Notes under the pieces: generated by a model
What the model was told of the DNA's origin: nothing
The model's database searches: none
The model's input: only the letters and a program-made list of their open reading frames with translations
Origin: a bacterium
GTDB lineage: Bacteria; Patescibacteriota; Minisyncoccia; UBA6257; GWB1-50-10
NCBI GenBank assembly: GCA_021825465.1
Contig: JAKAGX010000023.1
Coordinates: 1-10,571 of the forward strand
DNA: 10,571 nucleotides
Direction: 5' to 3'
Made by a program: the position numbers and the translations under genes
Part shown: in pieces, positions 1 through 5,479 of the stretch
Layout: each line of letters opens with the position of its first letter
How positions within the stretch are numbered: the stretch's first letter is position 1

Positions 1-555
1 TCTATCACTCAAAAAATCTTTACCGAAGCGCTGCAGGCCGCACAAAAAGCCCGCTTTCAAATCTTGGATCTCATGGACAAGACCCTCGCTGCTCCGCGCA
101 AAACACTATCTCCTTATGCACCGAAGATCACGATTGTCGAAATCCCACAAGACAAGATCGGCGAACTCATCGGCCCCGGCGGCAAGACCATCAATGGCAT
201 CCTCGCCGAAACGGAAAACAAGGTGACGATCGACATTGAAGAAGACGGCCATGTCTACATCGCCGGGCTCGACGACGATGCCGTCAAACACGCGGTGGAA
301 CGCGTACGGCAAATAACCAAGGAATACCACGTGGGGGAGATCGTCGAGGGTCCGATCGTGAGGATCCTCGATTTCGGCGCCATTGTCGACCTTGGCGGCG
401 GGCAAGACGGCATGATCCACGTTTCAGAGCTGAGAAACGGGTATGTGAAGAAGGTGGAAGATGTCGTGAAATTAGGCGATGTCGTCAAAGCGAAGATCGT
501 GAAAATTGAGAATGGAAAATTGGGGCTTTCTCTCAAGGCACTGAACCAGCAATAA
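1..555 (+). CDS. pnp: Polynucleotide phosphorylase, C-terminal part (5' truncated by window)
   Basis: PNPase is a phosphorolytic 3'-5' exoribonuclease that degrades RNA to nucleoside diphosphates and works in mRNA turnover. The frame is open from base 1 to the TAA at 553-555, so about the last 184 residues of a protein normally around 700 residues are visible. Seen in order: the end of the second RNase PH core (ITQKIFTEAL, then ARFQILDLMDK), the linker LSPYAPKI, a KH domain with the GxxG-type loop IGPGGKTINGI, and an S1 domain starting at VGEIVEGPIVRILDFGAIVD and ending near KLGLSLKAL. This order is diagnostic of PNPase. An in-frame ATG at position 73 is internal, not a start, because family sequence continues upstream of it. 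No terminator hairpin follows the stop. The next gene begins 25 nt downstream behind its own promoter-like box. Identity is near certain. Confidence 0.96.
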   Translation, partial: SITQKIFTEALQAAQKARFQILDLMDKTLAAPRKTLSPYAPKITIVEIPQDKIGELIGPGGKTINGILAETENKVTIDIEEDGHVYIAGLDDDAVKHAVERVRQITKEYHVGEIVEGPIVRILDFGAIVDLGGGQDGMIHVSELRNGYVKKVEDVVKLGDVVKAKIVKIENGKLGLSLKALNQQ

Positions 556-561
556 GGGTTG

Positions 562-570
562 TGCTATAAT
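562..570 (+). promoter_or_regulatory. Extended -10 box (TGCTATAAT) 9 nt before a start codon
   Basis: TGC followed by a perfect TATAAT (565-570) forms an extended -10 element just after the pnp stop. The ATG of the next gene is at 580, 9 nt past the box, so transcription would begin within a few bases of the start codon. There is no Shine-Dalgarno sequence. No good -35 is visible (542-547 is TGAACC), which an extended -10 can tolerate. The inference is a leaderless or nearly leaderless mRNA. Confidence 0.6.
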
Positions 571-579
571 AGTAGTATT

Positions 580-1686
580 ATGGCAGACCAAAATTTCAAC
601 CAGGTCCCAGGATCCGCACCGATGGGTGGGGGGGAACCGCAGAAGAACGTCGACGTACGAACCATGGCTTCGGATTTGAATTCCATACAGAGCGGCGGAA
701 CACCGGAGTCGTATACTCCGCAAACGCCGGCACCGGCACCGACGCCAGCAACTCCGCAAACGCCGAGCACCACGCCCGATAATTTCAATTTCGAGATACC
801 GCAGGTTCCGACGGGCATGGATCAAGTTGCTGGAAATTCCGCACCGCAGGTTCCGACGGGCAAGAAAAAAGGGAAGGGTGCGCTCATCGGCCTCATTGCT
901 TTCATCATCGTTCTCGCCTTGGGGGCGGTAGGATACTTCCTTATTTATCCCATGTTCGCGGTAACCAAGCCGCCAGCCGAGCCGGTGACAACCGAACAGC
1001 CGGTTACCATGCCGACCACGACGGAAACTACGGGGACCTCTGCGGTCGTGACGACGACGGGAACCTCGACGAACGCAACGAGCTCATCGCAAACAACGAC
1101 AAGCAGCACGGCAACTACGACGCCTCAGGCGCCGCTCGCCCATACTTCTCTTTTTGCAACGACCGACGGTTCGATCAATTCGGCCTCTCCGATCTCCGGG
1201 GCAAACCTGGCAAATTTGTCGCTTGGAACATCCAAGGAACCGGCTCTTGTGGAAGTCACTTTCACGGACCAAAACGGGAATCTCATTCCTTTCTCGACAC
1301 TTATGCAATCGCTGCTCTCGATGGATCTTTCAAACTCGGGACTCACCCAAGCGTTTGATCCCGCCTCTGTCTCCGGATTCGTATACGTCGATTCGAGCGG
1401 CGCCCGGTGGCTCGGTTTTGTCGCAAAACTTACGGCAACGTCGAGTCTCGTCGACGAAAAGGCATCCTTCGCTCAAATCTTTGAAGCAAACACGAACTTG
1501 AAGAACTTTTTCGCCACAGATCCCGGAACTGAAGGCGCGTGGAAGAGCGGGGACGCCGCGACGTCGAACCGCTACGTCCTCTTCAGCAAGAACGGCTACG
1601 GCATCGACTACGGATGGAAGGGCGATGTCCTTGTCATTGCATCTTCATACGACGGATACAAAGCTGCCCTCCAAGGCCTCCAGTAG
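580..1686 (+). CDS. Single-pass membrane protein with Pro-rich head, Thr/Ser stalk and extracytoplasmic domain
   Basis: I do not recognise a family. From the ATG at 580 the protein has 368 residues. Residues 1-94 are hydrophilic and Pro/Thr-rich (for example TPQTPAPAPTPATPQTP), and a PQVPTG motif occurs twice. A KKKGKG patch at about 95-100 is followed by one membrane segment at about 101-128 (ALIGLIAFIIVLALGAVGYF). By the positive-inside rule the N-terminus is cytoplasmic. Residues 143-182 are almost only Thr and Ser, like an extended stalk outside the membrane. Residues 188-368 form a compact-looking domain with no Cys and several aromatic residues near the end. A TTG start at 559 would overlap the TATAAT box and adds nothing, so ATG 580 is preferred. 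A surface-exposed or envelope role is inferred. A substrate or partner cannot be named. Confidence 0.85.
   Translation: MADQNFNQVPGSAPMGGGEPQKNVDVRTMASDLNSIQSGGTPESYTPQTPAPAPTPATPQTPSTTPDNFNFEIPQVPTGMDQVAGNSAPQVPTGKKKGKGALIGLIAFIIVLALGAVGYFLIYPMFAVTKPPAEPVTTEQPVTMPTTTETTGTSAVVTTTGTSTNATSSSQTTTSSTATTTPQAPLAHTSLFATTDGSINSASPISGANLANLSLGTSKEPALVEVTFTDQNGNLIPFSTLMQSLLSMDLSNSGLTQAFDPASVSGFVYVDSSGARWLGFVAKLTATSSLVDEKASFAQIFEANTNLKNFFATDPGTEGAWKSGDAATSNRYVLFSKNGYGIDYGWKGDVLVIASSYDGYKAALQGLQ
798..862 (+). repeat. 20-bp exact direct repeat inside the membrane-protein gene
   Basis: The sequence ACCGCAGGTTCCGACGGGCA occurs at 798-817 and again, identically, at 843-862. The offset is 45 bp (15 codons), so both copies are read in the same frame and give PQVPTG twice. 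Identity at the nucleotide level, third positions included, points to a recent duplication or gene conversion rather than convergent protein selection. Confidence 0.8.
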
Positions 1687-1752
1687 AACGAACGATCGCT
1701 TATTCTTATCCTCGGCGATGAACCACCATTCACCCGACCTTTATTACACCCT

Positions 1753-2091
1753 ATGAACAAAGAAGAACTCAAAAAAATAGAAGAGAAACTTATCGAAGAA
1801 AAAAAGCTCATTGAAGCGAATCTCAAGAGATTCGAATCGGAACTCGATTTCGGCGACGACACCGACCACATGGAAGAGGAGGCTGATGAAATAGAGGAGA
1901 CTGCGAATTTTTTGAGCGTCAAAGAAAACCAAGACAAACGCCTCGAGCAGATCGAAACGGCGCTCGAGCGGATCAAAAACGGCACATACGGCATCTGCAC
2001 CGAATGCGGCGGGGCGATAGAAAAAGAGATCCTTGCCGTTGATCCGGAATCGCTGCTTTGTAAAAAATGTAAGGCGAGTAAAAGGAAGTAG
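1753..2091 (+). CDS. DksA/TraR-family C4 zinc-finger protein
   Basis: The 112-residue protein has a charged, Glu/Lys-rich helical N-terminal part (about 1-75) able to form the two-helix coiled coil of the DksA/TraR family. A C-terminal C4 zinc finger follows: C82-x2-C85-x17-C103-x2-C106, with YGICTECGGAI before the long spacer. Members of this family bind the RNA polymerase secondary channel and tune initiation, often with ppGpp. The coiled-coil tip region here (FGDDTDHMEEEADE, about 33-46) lacks the DxxDxA motif that DksA uses, so regulation may differ or the protein may do something else. There is no Shine-Dalgarno sequence. A weak -10-like TATTAC lies at 1742-1747, 5 nt before the ATG, matching the spacing pattern of other genes here. 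The family call is firm; the function is inferred. Confidence 0.88.
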   Translation: MNKEELKKIEEKLIEEKKLIEANLKRFESELDFGDDTDHMEEEADEIEETANFLSVKENQDKRLEQIETALERIKNGTYGICTECGGAIEKEILAVDPESLLCKKCKASKRK

Positions 2092-2093
2092 CG

Positions 2094-2113
2094 GAGCCTT
2101 CTTAAAAAGGCTC
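2094..2113 (+). other. Small perfect hairpin between the DksA-like gene and comM
   Basis: GAGCCTT (2094-2100) and AAGGCTC (2107-2113) are perfect inverted repeats around the 6-nt loop CTTAAA. The hairpin starts 2 nt after the upstream stop codon and ends just before the comM ribosome-binding site. No U tract follows, so it is not a standard intrinsic terminator on this strand. It could protect a 3' end or modulate access to the comM start. Confidence 0.45.
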
Positions 2114-2114
2114 G

Positions 2115-2126
2115 AGGGGGAGGGGG
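2115..2126 (+). promoter_or_regulatory. Purine-rich Shine-Dalgarno sequence of comM
   Basis: The run AGGGGGAGGGGG contains GGAGG at 2119-2123, 7 nt before the ATG at 2131. It is the clearest Shine-Dalgarno sequence in the window and fixes the comM start. Most other genes here show none. Confidence 0.65.
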
Positions 2127-2130
2127 TTCA

Positions 2131-3666
2131 ATGGGAAATATACCAAAACTTTATTCTGCCGAACTTACGGGAATAAATGCCGAGCTGGTGGAAGTGGAGG
2201 CCGACTTGAATGTCGGCCTCCACTCTTTCAATATCGTCGGCCTTGCCGATAAGGCCGTCTCCGAAGCGAAGGAACGCGTAAACTCCGCACTGAAAAACTC
2301 CGGCATCAAGCCGCCCACAAAAGAAAACCGGAAGATAACGGTCAATCTCGCCCCCGCGGACGTTAAGAAGAGTGGATCGCACTTCGATCTTCCCATCGCA
2401 CTTTCCTATCTTCTCGCGAGCGAACAAATGGCCGGCTTCGAAAGTAGCGGGAAGATATTCGCCGGCGAATTGTCGCTTGACGGGTATCTCCGGCCGATCG
2501 GAGGGGCTTTGAATATCGCCATCCTCGCAAGGAAAATGGGCTTTAAAGAATTTTTTCTTCCCCAAGAAAACGCCGAAGAGGCGGCGATGGTACGAGGGTT
2601 GAGGATCATGCCGGTCAAAAATCTCACGGAACTTGTCGCTCATCTTGAGCAGGGCTGCGGCATACAACCTCAAGACGAGACGGACATAGCTTCGATCTTA
2701 TCCGAGCCGTCCGTGAAAGTGAGCCACATCAAAGGACAGCAGGCGGCGAAGCGGGCGCTCGAAGTGGCAGCCGCCGGTGGACATAACATCATTTTCTCCG
2801 GCCCGCCGGGCACCGGAAAGACCATGCTCGCCGAAGCGCTTATTTCCATACTCCCGCCGCCGTCATATGAAGAAATGATCCAAATGACCGAAGTTTGGAG
2901 CGCCGCAGGGCTTCTTTCAAAAGAAAGACGGTTTATTCGGGAACGGCAATTCAGGTCGCCCCATCACACGTCATCCTTGATCGCGATCGTGGGCGGCGGT
3001 CAAGACCCGAAGCCGGGAGAAGTGAGCTTGGCCCACCGAGGCGTGCTCTTTCTCGATGAATTGCCCGAATTCAAGCGCGATGTCTTGGAGGCGCTTCGCC
3101 AGCCCATGGAAAGCGGCCGAGTGACCGTCTCCCGGATCAAAAAAGCCGCCAGCTTCCCCGCGCGATTTATGCTCGTCGCCGCCAAGAACCCTTGCCCGTG
3201 CGGCTACTTTGGCGACCCGGAACGGGAATGCATTTGTACCGCGAACGAGGTTTTCCGCTACCAAAAGAAAATTTCGGGACCGCTCCTCGATCGGATGGAT
3301 ATCCAAATAAATGTGCCGAGAGTGAAGATGGACGATCTCCTCTGCGAGGGGGATGATCGCGAAGACGAAAAAATGAGGGCGCGCGTCGGTGCAGCGAGGA
3401 ACGTTCAAAACGAACGATTTCGAAACGCAAACCTCCGCGCTTATACCAATGCGGAAATGACATCAAGGGACGTCGATGAATTTCTCCACACGGACCGCGA
3501 TGGCGAGGAATTCCTCAAAGATGCGATCGAAAAAAATTTCATTTCGGCGAGGGGATACTACCGAACGCTCAAGGTTGCGAGAACCATAGCAGACCTTGAA
3601 AACTCACCAACGATAAAAAAGAGCCACCTTGCGGAAGCCTTTCAATATCGGATACGGGAACAGTAG
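2131..3666 (+). CDS. comM: ComM/YifB-family Mg-chelatase-like AAA+ ATPase
   Basis: At 511 residues this is the usual full length for ComM (about 500). ComM is a ring-forming ATPase that drives branch migration while incoming single-stranded DNA is recombined during natural transformation. Visible in order: the N-terminal ChlI-like domain (LYSAELTGINAELVEVEADL, then FNIVGLADKAV and KITVNLAPADVKKSG), Walker A GPPGTGKT at 224-231, a sensor-like FRSPHHTSS segment, Walker B VLFLDE at 305-310, EALRQPMESGRVTVSR, and the cysteine pair motif NPCPCGYFGDPERECIC with Cys 355, 357, 367 and 369. It ends with the typical SARGYYRTLKVARTIADLE helices. No domain is missing or frameshifted. It lies 39 nt after the DksA-like gene on the same strand and could share its transcript. 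A transformation role here is inferred from the family. Confidence 0.95.
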   Translation: MGNIPKLYSAELTGINAELVEVEADLNVGLHSFNIVGLADKAVSEAKERVNSALKNSGIKPPTKENRKITVNLAPADVKKSGSHFDLPIALSYLLASEQMAGFESSGKIFAGELSLDGYLRPIGGALNIAILARKMGFKEFFLPQENAEEAAMVRGLRIMPVKNLTELVAHLEQGCGIQPQDETDIASILSEPSVKVSHIKGQQAAKRALEVAAAGGHNIIFSGPPGTGKTMLAEALISILPPPSYEEMIQMTEVWSAAGLLSKERRFIRERQFRSPHHTSSLIAIVGGGQDPKPGEVSLAHRGVLFLDELPEFKRDVLEALRQPMESGRVTVSRIKKAASFPARFMLVAAKNPCPCGYFGDPERECICTANEVFRYQKKISGPLLDRMDIQINVPRVKMDDLLCEGDDREDEKMRARVGAARNVQNERFRNANLRAYTNAEMTSRDVDEFLHTDRDGEEFLKDAIEKNFISARGYYRTLKVARTIADLENSPTIKKSHLAEAFQYRIREQ

Positions 3667-3670
3667 AAGA

Positions 3671-3743
3671 TAGGGTTTAGGGTTTAGGGTTTAGGGTTTA
3701 GAAATTTTCGCGCTATACCCCATACCCTAGCCCCTATACCCTA
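3671..3743. repeat. Telomere-like TAGGGTT heptamer array with a degenerate inverted partner
   Basis: Positions 3671-3701 are four perfect TAGGGTT heptamers plus TAG. After an 11-nt AT/CG spacer (3702-3712), positions 3713-3743 read, on the minus strand, TAGGGTA, TAGGGGC, TAGGGTA, TGGGGTA and TAG. By my hand alignment the two 31-nt arms match at 25 positions. Each strand carries four runs of three or more G with short loops, so each arm could form a G-quadruplex, or the two arms could pair as a long hairpin. The element fills the gap between the convergent comM and M23 genes and includes the M23 stop codon at its right edge. It could act as a two-way transcription end. No T tract supports a classic terminator. 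Confidence 0.85.
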
Positions 3744-4580
3744 ATTTGTGGCGAACGGATTTTTCGCTCCGTATACCTCAAAGTGCAAATGGCAGCCGGT
3801 CGGCCCTTGGGTATTTCCCGTATTCCCCATAAGGCCGATCTCTTGGCCTTTTACGACCGTGTCGCCGACCTTCACGAGCGCCTTGGCAAGGTGGGCATAT
3901 CTGGTTTTTGTGCCGTTTGGGTGTTCCAAAAGCACGAAGATCCCGTAGCCGTCATTCCATCCGGACGAGCCGTCCCCGAGATTCGGATCGGATATCACGA
4001 GTCCGTCAGCCGATGCCGAGACCGGCGTGCCGCATTGATTTGCAATATCAACTGCATTATAGGGGTGCAGCGTTCCCCAGTTCCACCCGACGGCCGGCAA
4101 ACCGAAGTAGCCCTTGAGGCTGGGGAGATTCATCGAACTTGTGGCCGCGCTCAATGTATCCGAAGCGACAGCCGACGGAATGACGACCCATAAGCCGGGT
4201 TTCAAACTTTTCGCATTTTGATTCGCAAGCTTTATCTCGGCAACCGTCGTTCGAAATTGCCCCGCAACGCTCGAAAATGTGTCACCTCGACGTACTTTAT
4301 ATTTCATCATGCCGTTCCCAAGGGGAACAATGCCGGTAAGAGGACTTGAGTCTCCCATCACCGCCGAATCAGAAACGAAAACGGCGCTCAAAACGGCATT
4401 TTCGTTCGGGGAAGCTTCTCCCGTTCCCGCGACAACGTAAGAAGTCTGAGAAATTGGGGTTGGCCCGCCGGAATTGAAGAGGGTGCTCGAAGCTTCTTCT
4501 CCAAAACCGGCGCCGAAGGCGGAAAAGGTCACGCTCGCCGCCACAAATAAAAAAGCTCCCCAGAATGCTGCGGATTTCAA
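3741..4580 (-). CDS. Secreted LysM + M23 (LytM-like) peptidoglycan endopeptidase
   Basis: From a TTG start the protein has 279 residues. It has a hydrophobic export segment at about 5-25, a Ser/Thr-rich linker, a LysM peptidoglycan-binding domain at about 94-136 (YKVRRGDTFSSVAGQFR) and a C-terminal M23 domain at about 160-275. Seen M23 elements: NAVDIA with Asp178, RYAHL with His230, and CHLHFEVY with His264 and His266. The first zinc ligand normally sits in H-x3-D; here that place is Tyr174, with His172 two residues earlier. Activity is therefore likely but not certain. Cys183 and Cys263 could form a disulfide. M23 enzymes cut peptide cross-links in peptidoglycan, suggesting a role in wall remodelling or in opening the wall for an envelope machine. 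The start is uncertain: the frame stays open upstream to 4640, and an ATT at 4625 would fit a leaderless start. The gene converges with comM and diverges from rsmA. Confidence 0.9.
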   Translation of the reverse strand: MKSAAFWGAFLFVAASVTFSAFGAGFGEEASSTLFNSGGPTPISQTSYVVAGTGEASPNENAVLSAVFVSDSAVMGDSSPLTGIVPLGNGMMKYKVRRGDTFSSVAGQFRTTVAEIKLANQNAKSLKPGLWVVIPSAVASDTLSAATSSMNLPSLKGYFGLPAVGWNWGTLHPYNAVDIANQCGTPVSASADGLVISDPNLGDGSSGWNDGYGIFVLLEHPNGTKTRYAHLAKALVKVGDTVVKGQEIGLMGNTGNTQGPTGCHLHFEVYGAKNPFATN

Positions 4581-4608
4581 GAGAGAGCCCCCAAAGCTCC
4601 CTGCATAT

Positions 4609-4636
4609 TTGAGCCAAATACGAATGGGAGTATTAT
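4609..4636 (+). promoter_or_regulatory. rsmA promoter (-35 TTGAGC, -10 TATTAT), leaderless spacing
   Basis: TATTAT at 4631-4636 lies exactly 6 nt before the rsmA ATG at 4643. TTGAGC at 4609-4614 is a 4-of-6 match to the -35 consensus, with a 16-nt spacer. A start site 7 nt after the box would be the A of the ATG, so the transcript would have no leader. This -10 overlaps the -10 of the opposite promoter. Confidence 0.55.
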
Positions 4637-4660
4637 AGCACTATGCAGCGTTTGGGGCAA
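4632..4660 (-). promoter_or_regulatory. M23 gene promoter (-35 TTGCCC, extended -10 TGCTATAAT)
   Basis: On the minus strand TTGCCC (4660-4655) is followed after 17 nt by TATAAT (4637-4632), preceded by TGC. This gives a good -35, an optimal spacer and an extended consensus -10. The -35 lies within the first codons of rsmA. Transcription would start near 4625. The box overlaps the rsmA -10 by five bases, so the two promoters should compete for polymerase. Confidence 0.6.
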
Positions 4661-5479
4661 CATTTTCTAAAAAACAAGAGGATTCTTGAAAAAATCGTGG
4701 ACGCTCTCAATATAAAGAGCGGCGACGTTATCGTTGAAATCGGGCCGGGACATGGGGAGCTCACAAAAAAACTTTTAGAGCGTCCCGTGACAGTAGTGGC
4801 GATCGAAAAAGACCTCCGCCTCGTCGATCTACTGACGAAAAATTTCAAAGTCCAAATTTCAAATTCCAAATCAAATCCAAAATCCCAATTACCGAAGCTC
4901 AACGTTATAAACGCTGACGCCTTAAAAGCACTTCCTTCCCTCACGGAGAATTTGTCATTTGATATTTGTCATTTGAAATTGGTGGGAAATATTCCCTACT
5001 ATATTACCGGACATCTCTTGCGGATATTGAGCGAACTGGAACACAAACCGGAAATCATAACGCTCCTCATCCAAAAAGAAGTTGCGGAGCGGGTCGTTGC
5101 CCATCCTCCAAAAATGAATCTCCTCGCTGCCGTGACGCAATCATGGTCGGAGCCGAAAATCATCGCCCGCGTTGGAAAGAAAGATTTCTCACCGCCGCCG
5201 AAAGTCGATTCCGCCGTCATAACTCTAGTGCCCAAGAGCCCCCTGAGCACCCCTAGCACTCGGGGAACTGAGTATTACCCCTTTTTACGGATATTATTCC
5301 AGCAACCGCGGAAAACGATAGCAAATAATCTAACGGCAAAATCCAAATTTCAAATTTCAAAAGACGAACTTACTCAAGAACTCAAACAAATTAACATAAA
5401 TCCCGGCGATCGGCCGCAAAATTTATCACTCGCCGAGATACAAAATCTTTTTGCAACATTGTATAATGAAAGAAAATGA
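4643..5479 (+). CDS. rsmA: 16S rRNA (adenine(1518)-N6/adenine(1519)-N6)-dimethyltransferase
   Basis: RsmA (KsgA) uses S-adenosylmethionine to dimethylate two adjacent adenines in the 3'-terminal helix 45 of 16S rRNA late in small-subunit assembly. The 278 residues match the family length (about 270). Seen: QHFLKNKRIL at the N-terminus, the SAM motif VEIGPGHGEL (31-40), the acidic AIEKD (53-57), NADAL (90-94), the catalytic motif NIPYY (116-120), and FSPPPKVDSAV in the C-terminal half. The ATG at 4643 leaves a short N-terminus but includes QHFL and sits 6 nt behind a -10 box. Three stretches of low-complexity AT-rich repeat lie in the frame (about residues 66-83, 103-113 and 232-240), mostly between motifs. 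The frame and motifs are intact, so the enzyme is probably active. The stop overlaps the next start by 4 bp (ATGA). Confidence 0.96.
   Translation: MQRLGQHFLKNKRILEKIVDALNIKSGDVIVEIGPGHGELTKKLLERPVTVVAIEKDLRLVDLLTKNFKVQISNSKSNPKSQLPKLNVINADALKALPSLTENLSFDICHLKLVGNIPYYITGHLLRILSELEHKPEIITLLIQKEVAERVVAHPPKMNLLAAVTQSWSEPKIIARVGKKDFSPPPKVDSAVITLVPKSPLSTPSTRGTEYYPFLRILFQQPRKTIANNLTAKSKFQISKDELTQELKQININPGDRPQNLSLAEIQNLFATLYNERK
4840..4890 (-). repeat. AT-rich 7-bp-periodic repeat block 1 inside rsmA
   Basis: Read on the minus strand, this block is a chain of degenerate heptamers such as TTTGGAC, TTTGAAA and TTTGGAA. It encodes a Lys/Asn/Ser/Gln-rich stretch of RsmA between the acidic motif AIEKD and NADAL. 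Composition is far more AT-rich than the surrounding gene. Confidence 0.65.
4950..4982 (+). repeat. AT-rich 7-bp-periodic repeat block 2 inside rsmA
   Basis: On the plus strand this reads ATTTGTC, ATTTGAT, ATTTGTC, ATTTGAA, then ATTGG, in exact 7-bp register. It is the same kind of unit as block 1 but inverted, so TTTGAAATT here (4972-4980) can pair with AATTTCAAA at 4841-4849. It encodes the segment between NADAL and NIPYY of RsmA. Confidence 0.7.
5338..5362 (-). repeat. AT-rich 7-bp-periodic repeat block 3 inside rsmA
   Basis: On the minus strand this short block reads as heptamers ATTTGAA and ATTTGGA flanked by TTTTG. It has the same orientation as block 1 and encodes about residues 232-240 (AKSKFQISK) near the RsmA C-terminus. 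Confidence 0.5.
5462..5467 (+). promoter_or_regulatory. TATAAT box at the end of rsmA, 8 nt before the next start
   Basis: A perfect TATAAT lies in the last codons of rsmA, 8 nt before the ATG at 5476. No Shine-Dalgarno sequence precedes that ATG and no clear -35 is present. It is placed to give a leaderless mRNA for the secretion-like gene cluster, independently of read-through from rsmA. Confidence 0.45.

Noticed and set aside
559..579. TTG start at 559 for the stalked membrane protein
   Set aside because: It would place the start codon before and across the TATAAT box, and the seven extra residues look like translated promoter. ATG 580 is the better start.
3671..3743. CRISPR array or true chromosome end
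   Set aside because: The units are contiguous 7-mers without spacers, so it is not CRISPR. Genes continue normally on both sides, so it is an internal element rather than a telomere.
3671..3743. Classical intrinsic terminator
   Set aside because: The inverted repeat is long, but neither side is followed by a T tract. A transcription-ending role is kept only as a hypothesis.
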